Assembly (NCBI GenBank): GCA_022710245.1
Contig: JAKLHH010000084.1
Span: 1-12,930, forward strand
Reading direction: 5' to 3'
DNA length: 12,930 nucleotides
Source of the DNA: Myxococcota bacterium
GTDB taxonomy: Bacteria; Myxococcota; Polyangia; GCA-2747355; JAKLHH01
How positions within the stretch are numbered: the stretch's first letter is position 1; each line of letters starts with the position of its first letter. The translations under genes and the position numbers were made by a program. Positions 1 through 7,286 of the stretch are shown here, in pieces. The notes beneath the pieces were generated by a model that was not told the DNA's origin, made no database searches, and was given only the letters and a program-made list of their open reading frames with translations.

Positions 1-116
1 AGTCCCCGCTTATTCAACCCTCCTCGGTCAACACACGAAAGCACTCAGTCGGATCTGCGCCCCCGGCGGCGCAGAGCTTGCTCGCCCCTCACCTTCGATG
101 CTAGACACCGACTCTC
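1..116. other. Upstream flank of ccmA with one hairpin
   Basis: No credible coding region is visible in these 116 bases. A 7-bp stem (CTGCGCC at 55-61 with GGCGCAG at 68-74, 6-nt loop) lies about 40 nt before ccmA. No T-run follows it, so it could be a terminator of an upstream gene or a leader structure. I see no convincing Shine-Dalgarno sequence or -35/-10 pair in front of the GTG at 117. Confidence 0.4.
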
Positions 117-848
117 GTGGACGACCGCACCACCGACGATCGCATCACCGAGGTCTGCTTGCGCGAGGTGCGCAAGGTCTTCGGCCGCCAGCCGGCGCTG
201 AGCGGGGTCAGCTGCAGCTTCGCCGCGGGCCGGGTCTGCCTGATCATGGGCCCGAACGGCGCCGGCAAGTCCACGCTCCTCGGCATCCTCAGCACGCTGA
301 GCCGCCCGAGCTCGGGGCAGGTGCTCTACGGGGGCCACGACCACGCGCACGCGGAGGCGCACCTGCGCGGCCGCATCGCGCTGGTCGCCCACGCGCCGAT
401 GCTCTACCGGCAGATGTCGAGCCGCGAGAACCTGCTCTTCTTCGCGCGCCTCTACGGGCTCTCCGCCGCCGACGCCGCGCGCAGCGTGGAGGCTTGGCTG
501 GAGCGCGTCGGGATGACGCGCGACGCGGGCAAGCCGGCGCAGGCGCTCTCGCGGGGCATGGCGCAGCGGGTGGCGCTGGCGCGGGCGCTCCTGCCCGACC
601 CTGACCTGCTGCTCCTCGACGAGCCCTTCACCGGCCTCGACCGCCAGGCCACGGACCTCCTGCGGGACGAGCTCAGGCGAGCGCAGGAGGCCGGCAAGAT
701 CGTCGTCGTCGTGAGCCACGACGTGGAGGCCATCGACGGCCTCTGCGGGCACCTCGTCATCCTCGGCCGCGGCCGCGTCGCCGCCGAGCTCGAGGGGGCC
801 GCGCTCGGCGCCGCCCAGATCCTGGAGCGCTACCGTGCCGCCGTCTGA
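117..848 (+). CDS. ccmA: CcmA-like ABC transporter ATP-binding protein (cytochrome c maturation)
   Basis: A 243-residue ABC ATPase, normal length for CcmA. In the CcmABCD system this subunit hydrolyses ATP on the cytoplasmic face to drive release of holo-CcmE during c-type cytochrome maturation. Visible motifs: Walker A GPNGAGKST at residues 45-53, signature LSRGM around 144-148, Walker B LLLLDEP at 164-170, D-loop GLD at 173-175, and H-loop histidine 201 in VVSHD. The Q-loop position has His (VAHAP, 90-94), as I recall is common in CcmA-type ATPases. The GTG start is fixed by an in-frame TAG at 102-104; the next in-frame start would cut into the ATPase fold. The 3' end overlaps ccmB by 14 nt, implying translational coupling. 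The CcmA call rests largely on the ccmB neighbour; alone, a generic ABC-2 ATPase could not be excluded. Confidence 0.88.
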   Translation: MDDRTTDDRITEVCLREVRKVFGRQPALSGVSCSFAAGRVCLIMGPNGAGKSTLLGILSTLSRPSSGQVLYGGHDHAHAEAHLRGRIALVAHAPMLYRQMSSRENLLFFARLYGLSAADAARSVEAWLERVGMTRDAGKPAQALSRGMAQRVALARALLPDPDLLLLDEPFTGLDRQATDLLRDELRRAQEAGKIVVVVSHDVEAIDGLCGHLVILGRGRVAAELEGAALGAAQILERYRAAV

Positions 849-1611
849 GCTCACGCCCCAGGGCGCGGCGCCCCAGGGCGCGGCGCCCCCGGGCCCGCTG
901 CCCGCCGCCCCGCGACGCCTCGAGGGCGCCGGCCCCTTCCTCACCCAGCTCCTGCAGATCGCGCTGAAGGACCTCCGCGTCGAGTGGCGCTCGCGCGAGA
1001 TCCTGTACACCATGTCCTTCTTCGCGGTGCTGGTGATCGTCATCTTCGCCTTCGCCTTCGCGCGCGAGGGCCAGCCGATGGAGCAGGTCGCCGGCGGCAT
1101 CCTCTGGGTGGTGATCGCCTTCTCCGGCACGCTCGGGCTCGGCCGCGCCTTCGACCGCGAGCGTGAGGGCGACACGCAGCGCGCGCTGCTGCTCTCGCCC
1201 GTGAGCCGCGCCGCGCTCTACCTGGGCAAGCTCCTCGGCGTCTTCATCTTCATCACGCTCGCCGAGGCGGTGGTGGTCCCGCTCGAGGTGCTGCTCTTCA
1301 ACCTGCGCGTCACCTCGCCGCTGCTCCTCGCCGCGCTGCTCGTCCTCGGCACGCTCGGCTTCTCGGCCGTCGGCTGCCTCTTCGCGGCCACGCTGATGCA
1401 GAGCCGCAGCCGCGACGTGCTCCTCTCCATCCTGCTCTTCCCCATCGTGACGCCGGTGATCGTGGCGGGGGCCAAGGGCACGGCCGCGCTGATGGCCGGC
1501 CCCGCCGAGGCGGCCGGCGCGCTGGTCTGGCTCAAGCTGACCGCCGTCTTCGACCTGGTGTTCGTCGTGCTCTCGCTCTGGGCGTTCGGACCGCTGACGC
1601 GGGGCGAGTGA
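835..1611 (+). CDS. ccmB: CcmB-like heme exporter permease subunit
   Basis: A 258-residue, six-helix inner-membrane protein. Hydrophobic segments lie at about 58-76, 86-103, 128-155, 162-186, 194-215 and 232-253. CcmB hallmarks are visible: an FSGTLGLGRAFDRERE-type stretch at 96-111 leading to LLLSPVSR (118-125), and the LLFPIVTPVIVAG segment at 200-212. CcmB is the permease partner of CcmA. It is longer than a typical CcmB (about 220 residues, from memory) because of a Pro/Ala/Gly-rich N-terminal extension of about 35 residues containing a perfect QGAAP duplication. The GTG start at 835 lies inside ccmA; a later start would remove the extension without touching a helix, so the start is uncertain. 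The stop codon lies inside the first unit of the 14-bp array. The expected next gene, ccmC, is absent. Confidence 0.88.
   Translation: MPPSELTPQGAAPQGAAPPGPLPAAPRRLEGAGPFLTQLLQIALKDLRVEWRSREILYTMSFFAVLVIVIFAFAFAREGQPMEQVAGGILWVVIAFSGTLGLGRAFDREREGDTQRALLLSPVSRAALYLGKLLGVFIFITLAEAVVVPLEVLLFNLRVTSPLLLAALLVLGTLGFSAVGCLFAATLMQSRSRDVLLSILLFPIVTPVIVAGAKGTAALMAGPAEAAGALVWLKLTAVFDLVFVVLSLWAFGPLTRGE
855..884 (+). repeat. 15-bp in-frame duplication in ccmB
   Basis: Two perfect tandem copies of GCCCCAGGGCGCGGC, encoding QGAAP twice in the non-conserved N-terminal extension of CcmB. The period is a multiple of three, so a copy-number change would leave the frame intact. Confidence 0.85.
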
Positions 1612-1735
1612 CGCGGGGCGAGTGACGCGGGGCGAGTGACGCGAGGCGAGTGACGCGGGCGAGCTGACGCGGGGCGAGCTGACGCGGAGCGAGTGACGCG
1701 GGGCGAGTGACGCGGGGCGAGTGACGCGGGGCGAG
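1595..1735. repeat. 14-bp tandem array filling the ccmB / kinase convergent gap
   Basis: Ten head-to-tail units of TGACGCGGGGCGAG. Units start at 1595, 1609, 1623, 1637, 1651, 1665, 1680, 1694, 1708 and 1722; all are 14 bp except the 15-bp sixth. Variants are a G-to-A change in units four and seven, a G lost but a C gained in unit five, and an extra C in unit six. The first unit encodes the end of CcmB, and its following TGA is the ccmB stop. The array ends one base before the stop codon (1737-1739) of the convergent kinase gene, so it makes up essentially the whole intergenic space. Because 14 is not a multiple of three, its TGA falls successively in all three plus-strand frames. No terminator hairpin with a T-run is visible. 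Confidence 0.95.
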
Positions 1736-1736
1736 C

Positions 1737-4388
<2,652 letters not shown>

Positions 4389-4397
4389 GCTCGGCGA

Positions 4398-4427
4398 AGG
4401 ATACTCGTTGGCTCGGGCGCAGGTCAA
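4398..4427 (-). promoter_or_regulatory. Putative sigma-70-type promoter of the kinase gene
   Basis: Reading the minus strand, TTGACC (4427-4422) is followed after 18 nt by TATCCT (4403-4398), and the ATG starts 9 nt further on. The -35 matches TTGACA at five of six positions. A start site 7 nt after the -10 would leave almost no leader, and I see no Shine-Dalgarno sequence, so a leaderless or near-leaderless message is likely. Confidence 0.5.
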
Positions 4428-4453
4428 ACAACGCGGAGGTCGCACCGTGTGGC

Positions 4454-4486
4454 CCCGCGCGGCGAGGCCTCGTCCGGCTGCGCGGG
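4454..4486 (-). terminator. Hairpin directly after the hydrolase stop codon
   Basis: CCCGCGC (4454-4460) pairs with GCGCGGG (4480-4486) and encloses the palindrome CGAGGCCTCG (4463-4472). The structure abuts the hydrolase stop codon at 4487-4489. No T-run follows on the minus strand, so it may be a weak terminator or an mRNA 3'-end stabiliser rather than a classical intrinsic terminator. It sits between the hydrolase gene and the kinase promoter. Confidence 0.4.
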
Positions 4487-5281
4487 TCAGACGGGCGTGG
4501 GTGCGGCGTGGCTGGCGTGGATCAGGCGGAGCAGGGCCTCGGCCACCTCGACGGGCCGCTCGAGCGCCAGCAGGTGGCCGGCCCGCGCGAGCTGCTCGCC
4601 GCGGGCGCGCGGGAGCGCCGAGAGGAGCTGCTCCTGCTGAGCCGGTGGCGTCAGCCGGTCGTCGGCGCCGTGGAGCACGCCCACCGGCACCGTGACGGCG
4701 CCCAGGCGGCCGCGGAGGTCGAAGGCGTCGCAGGCGAGGAAGTCCGCGAGCACCACGGGCTGCGGCGCCTGCAGCTGCTGCGCGCTCCAGCGCGCCCGGC
4801 TCGCGGCGTCGCTCGCGGGCGAGCAGGCGAGCCCGGCGAGGAGCGCGGGGAGCTCGTCCCAGCGCGAGCGGATGGTCTCCAGCAGCGCGGGCGACACGCG
4901 CAGCCGCGCCGCGCTGGCGATGAGCAGGAGCTGCTCGAGCCGCTCCGGGTAGGCGAGCGCGAAGCTGAGCCCCACGGCCCCGCCCATCGAGTGCCCCGCC
5001 AGGATGAAGCGGCCGAGACCGAGCCGCTCGGCGGCCTCCGCGACGAGGTCGCGGTAGCGCTCGAGGAGCTCGCTGGCCGGCGGCCGCCTGGCGAAGGCCG
5101 GGCTGCGACCGTGGCCGGGGAGGTCGAGCGCCAGGGTCCAGCGCTGGCGGCCGAGGTGGCCGAGGAGCTCGGCGAAGCAGAGCGAGGAGGCGCCGGCGCC
5201 GTGAAGGAGGAGCAGCGGGGGACGCGCCTCACCTGCCTCCCGGTAGGCGATCTCCTGGGCTCCGACGCGCAGGCTCGGCAT
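4487..5281 (-). CDS. Alpha/beta-fold hydrolase
   Basis: A 264-residue alpha/beta hydrolase, normal length for the superfamily. The oxyanion-hole region LLLLHGAG is at residues 23-30, DLPGHGRS at 53-60, and the nucleophile elbow GHSMGG at 96-101 gives Ser98. The acid is probably Asp208 in HGADDRLTP, and the base His236 in AGHLL. The triad is therefore complete. There is no signal peptide, so it is probably cytoplasmic. The substrate cannot be told; esterase, lactonase, haloperoxidase-like and C-C hydrolase activities share this fold. I chose the ATG at 5281 because the fold begins at once (MPSLRVGAQEIAYREAG); the longer frame reaching back to 5482 encodes low-complexity sequence. It shares strand with the kinase gene 98 nt downstream, but a hairpin and a promoter-like sequence separate them, so co-transcription is doubtful. 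Confidence 0.9.
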   Translation of the reverse strand: MPSLRVGAQEIAYREAGEARPPLLLLHGAGASSLCFAELLGHLGRQRWTLALDLPGHGRSPAFARRPPASELLERYRDLVAEAAERLGLGRFILAGHSMGGAVGLSFALAYPERLEQLLLIASAARLRVSPALLETIRSRWDELPALLAGLACSPASDAASRARWSAQQLQAPQPVVLADFLACDAFDLRGRLGAVTVPVGVLHGADDRLTPPAQQEQLLSALPRARGEQLARAGHLLALERPVEVAEALLRLIHASHAAPTPV

Positions 5282-5288
5282 CGCGCCT

Positions 5289-5317
5289 ACCCTAGCACCA
5301 GCCCCCGCCCGCGCCAA
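5289..5317 (-). promoter_or_regulatory. Putative promoter of the hydrolase gene
   Basis: On the minus strand, TTGGCG (5317-5312) and TAGGGT (5294-5289) are separated by 17 nt, and the -10 ends 7 nt before the ATG. The -10 keeps only the essential TAnnnT positions. The spacing again predicts transcription starting at or next to the start codon. Confidence 0.35.
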
Positions 5318-5332
5318 CGCCGCACTTGCTCG

Positions 5333-5377
5333 CCCCCTGCGGTCCCCCGGCGCCAGGCGCGCTCGCCGGCCAGGGGG
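5333..5377. other. Nested inverted repeat in the divergent intergenic region
   Basis: The outer stem pairs CCCCCTG (5333-5339) with CAGGGGG (5371-5377). The inner stem pairs CCGGCG (5347-5352) with CGCCGG (5364-5369). The inner 23-nt module resembles a second one at 5423-5445. Both lie between the divergent hydrolase and glycosidase genes, where a regulatory role is possible. Confidence 0.5.
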
Positions 5378-5422
5378 TGATCCACAGCGAAGGTACTTCG
5401 ATTCGTCCTTCCTCGCTCCTCC

Positions 5423-5445
5423 CCGGCGCTGCGCGCCTTCGCCGG
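5423..5445. other. Second 23-nt inverted repeat with the same arms
   Basis: CCGGCG (5423-5428) pairs with CGCCGG (5440-5445) around an 11-nt loop. This is the same arm sequence and total length as 5347-5369, with a different loop. The two modules are spaced 76 nt apart. Confidence 0.5.
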
Positions 5446-5489
5446 CACCCTCCCCTGCGGAGAAATTTTCTTCCCCGCGCACCGTTGGC

Positions 5490-5495
5490 TATGAT
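5490..5495 (+). promoter_or_regulatory. Putative -10 box of the glycosidase gene
   Basis: TATGAT (five of six matches to TATAAT) ends 6 nt before the ATG at 5502. No Shine-Dalgarno sequence can be seen before that ATG. The -35 region is poor (TTTCTT at 5467-5472). The arrangement predicts a leaderless transcript starting at the ATG. Confidence 0.4.
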
Positions 5496-5501
5496 GACGC
5501 C

Positions 5502-6803
5502 ATGCTGAGAGCTGTCGTCCTCCTGTCGCTGCTGTTGCTACCGCTGGCCAGCCTGGCTGCCTCGGGCAAGTACCCGCACAGCCCCTGCACCGGCAAGAGC
5601 AAGCTGCCGGGCTGCGTGAAGAAGACGCACCCCGCGGAGCTGCTCCCCTACACACCGAAGAAGTACAAGGACAACGGCCTCAAGGACACCATGACCGAGG
5701 CCGGCCGCACCGCGCGCGGCTTCTACGTGACGCCCTACTTCCTCCACAACGTGGGGGCCGAGCGCACCGCGCTGGCGATGAAGAAGGCGCACATGACGGC
5801 GGTCGTCGTCGACATGAAGGACGACTTCGGCAACGTCACCTACCCGAGCAAGGTGCCGCTCACCAAGGGCCTGCAGAATCCGCTGATCAAGGACCCGGCC
5901 GCGGCGACGAAGACCTTCCACGAGCACGGGATCTACACCATCGCCCGGGTGGTCTGCTTCAAGGACAGTCGCCTCCCGTACCTGCGCCCCGATCTCTCGG
6001 TGCGGGTCGGCCCCAAGGCCGAGCGTCTCTTCAGCGCCGGCGCCAACTGGATCGACTCCTACTCCCCCGAGGTGCGGGACTACATCACGGACATCGCGCT
6101 GGAGCTGCAGGGGCTCGGCTTCGACGAGATCCAGTTCGACTACATCCGCTTCCCCAAGGGCTTCGCTGGCACGCTCGGCGTCTGGATGCACCAGGCCAAT
6201 GACAAGCGCGACCGCTCGATGCTGATCGCCGGCTTCCTCGAGCAGGTCGACCGCGCGCTCACCATCCCCATCTCCGTCGACGTCTACGGGCTCACCACGC
6301 TGGTCGACGGCGACCCGCGCGCGCTCGGGCAGACCATCGAGTCGATGTCCAAGTACGTCGACGCCGTCTCGCCGATGATGTACGCGAACGGGATGGGGAC
6401 CTACTTCAAGGGCAACACCGTCACCGAGCGGGTCTACTCGCTGATCCACTGCGGCCTCTGGCGAGCGCGCCACAAGGCGGCCAAGATCGTGCTGCGCCCC
6501 TTCCTGCAGGCCTACCCGAACAGCGTCGAGAAGTTCTTCGGGGTGGACTTCATCAAGAAGCAGATCGACGCCGCCCGGCGCGCGGGCTCGAACGGCTTCC
6601 TCTTCTGGAATGCCGGCATGAGGAACGGCGTCGCCTACGGCGCGCTGATGCAGCTGGGCGAGAAGAAGCTCGGCGCGTTCGGCAAGGACACCGACGTCTA
6701 CAAGGAGGAGCCGAACCGCCCCGGCGCGTGGTGCCCGCAGAAGGGGATGATCTTCGGCGGGGTCAACGCGAAGGACGTGAAGGACGGGGGCGGCGAGGAG
6801 TAG
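5502..6803 (+). CDS. Secreted DUF4015-type putative glycoside hydrolase
   Basis: A 433-residue exported protein. An N-terminal signal peptide with a Leu-rich core ends near ASLA-AS (about residue 19). Residues about 72-385 match what I know of the DUF4015 putative glycosyl hydrolase domain, predicted to be a TIM barrel. Recognisable strand motifs are RGFYVTPYFLHN (72-83), VVVDMKDDFGNVTY (101-114), YTIARVVCFKD (145-155), GFDEIQFDYIRFP (206-218), ISVDVYG (257-263) and DAVSPMMY (287-294). Asp209 or Glu209-region acids and Asp213 in the DEIQFDY strand are candidate catalytic residues by analogy only. It probably acts on a polysaccharide in the periplasm or outside the cell; the substrate is unknown. 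No lipobox is seen. Start: the ATG directly precedes the signal peptide. The C-terminus after about 390 is polar and probably unstructured. It is divergent from the hydrolase gene, 220 nt away. Confidence 0.9.
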   Translation: MLRAVVLLSLLLLPLASLAASGKYPHSPCTGKSKLPGCVKKTHPAELLPYTPKKYKDNGLKDTMTEAGRTARGFYVTPYFLHNVGAERTALAMKKAHMTAVVVDMKDDFGNVTYPSKVPLTKGLQNPLIKDPAAATKTFHEHGIYTIARVVCFKDSRLPYLRPDLSVRVGPKAERLFSAGANWIDSYSPEVRDYITDIALELQGLGFDEIQFDYIRFPKGFAGTLGVWMHQANDKRDRSMLIAGFLEQVDRALTIPISVDVYGLTTLVDGDPRALGQTIESMSKYVDAVSPMMYANGMGTYFKGNTVTERVYSLIHCGLWRARHKAAKIVLRPFLQAYPNSVEKFFGVDFIKKQIDAARRAGSNGFLFWNAGMRNGVAYGALMQLGEKKLGAFGKDTDVYKEEPNRPGAWCPQKGMIFGGVNAKDVKDGGGEE

Positions 6804-6894
6804 CTCGCCCTCGAAGTCAGCCGAGCCTCGACACGGCCGGCCCCAACTCCGCCTGAAGGTATCCGCCGTAAACAAGAGCGACGGCGTGCGGGGA

Positions 6895-6910
6895 CCCCCG
6901 CTCGCGGGGG
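6895..6910. other. Short perfect hairpin beside palindromic element copy 2
   Basis: CCCCCG (6895-6900) pairs with CGGGGG (6905-6910) around a CTCG tetraloop. Its last two G residues are also the first two of the outer stem of the neighbouring element, so the two stems compete slightly. Confidence 0.5.
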
Positions 6911-6962
6911 GCGCTGGTCCTCGCGTCCCTTCGGGACGCTCCGGGATGAGACAGCAGCGCCC
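6909..6962 (+). repeat. Palindromic element, copy 2
   Basis: Inner hairpin: GCGTCCC (6923-6929) pairs with GGGACGC (6933-6939), 7 bp with a TTC loop. It is flanked by CTC (6920-6922) and TCCGGGATGA (6940-6949). Outer stem: GGGCGCTG plus GTC (6909-6919) pairs with GAC, a 2-nt bulge and CAGCGCCC (6950-6962). The conserved parts match copies 1 and 3 while the outer stem sequence is entirely different. Confidence 0.78.
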
Positions 6963-7043
6963 TCCCCACCCCTCGCGTCCTCGCGCTCGGGAGCCGTGCG
7001 GACCGCCACCGTCGGTGCCCGCTGCGGGCGACGAGGGGCGGGG

Positions 7044-7149
7044 CCGTTGGGGTGGCACAACCGTTGTGCCTCCTGCCACCGCACAGCCCGCACGCGCCGT
7101 CGCCCTGGGTCTGCCGCGTACCCGATCGTGCTGGCTTCTCACCCAACGG
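7044..7149. other. Double hairpin with a possible long-range closing stem
   Basis: GGCACAA (7054-7060) pairs perfectly with TTGTGCC (7064-7070) around a CCG loop. Alternatively, GGTGGCA (7051-7057) pairs with TGCCACC (7074-7080). These two stems overlap and are mutually exclusive in part. CCGTTGGG (7044-7051) can also pair with CCCAACGG (7142-7149), closing a domain of about 106 nt. This may be an RNA switch-like or operator structure upstream of the lipoprotein gene; the function is unknown. Confidence 0.4.
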
Positions 7150-7193
7150 GCGACAGTGGCTTCGACGGCGCCCGGTCCTTAGAGCGGCGCTAT

Positions 7194-7282
7194 GGGCCGG
7201 CCGGCCCGGTTTCACCCCCTCCTCCTCTCGGTTATAGTTCAGGCCGTGGTACGGTCGCCCTGCCCCGCTGGCACCGAGAGGA
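7194..7282 (+). promoter_or_regulatory. Putative promoter, palindromic operator and ribosome binding site of the lipoprotein gene
   Basis: TATAGT (7233-7238) is a good -10 box, with TTTCAC (7210-7215) a weak -35 at 17-nt spacing. Directly upstream lies the perfect 14-bp palindrome GGGCCGGCCGGCCC (7194-7207), which could be an operator touching the -35. The predicted leader is about 40 nt. GAGAGGA (7276-7282) is a plausible ribosome binding site 4 nt before the ATG at 7287, which supports that start. Confidence 0.5.
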
Positions 7283-7286
7283 CCGC

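Larger units (their letters stand above)
6804..7286. other. Structured intergenic region between glycosidase and lipoprotein genes
   Basis: No credible gene is seen in these 483 bases; the open frames on both strands look like GC-rich shadows with Arg/Pro/Ala-rich translations. The region holds a weak stem after the glycosidase stop (GCTCG 6803-6807 with CGAGC 6822-6826), a palindromic element (6909-6962), a strong double hairpin (7051-7080), and the promoter and ribosome binding site of the lipoprotein gene. A small RNA in the 6890-7150 part is possible. Confidence 0.6.

Noticed and set aside
78..107. TTGCTC and TAGACA as a promoter for ccmA
   Set aside because: Each matches the consensus at only three of six positions, and the -10 lacks the essential final T.
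4389..4445. Extension of the kinase to a GTG at 4445
   Set aside because: The extra 19 residues are not kinase-like, and a -35/-10 pair lies inside the extension, so transcription would begin after it.
4941..4953. CGCTCCGGGTAGG as a fourth copy of the palindromic element
   Set aside because: Only the short CGCTCCGGG part matches; no inner or outer stem is present, and the bases are explained by hydrolase coding sequence.
5282..5482. Extension of the hydrolase to a GTG at 5482
   Set aside because: The added residues are low-complexity and precede a normal alpha/beta hydrolase N-terminus; the region holds inverted repeats and promoter-like sequences.
5538..7142. A 534-codon minus-strand frame opposite the glycosidase gene
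   Set aside because: It has no recognisable domain and a composition typical of antisense shadow frames. The sense frame has a clear signal peptide and domain.
6996..7286. Extension of the lipoprotein reading frame upstream of 7287
   Set aside because: The extension crosses hairpins and the promoter, and would bury the signal peptide. A ribosome binding site precedes the ATG at 7287.
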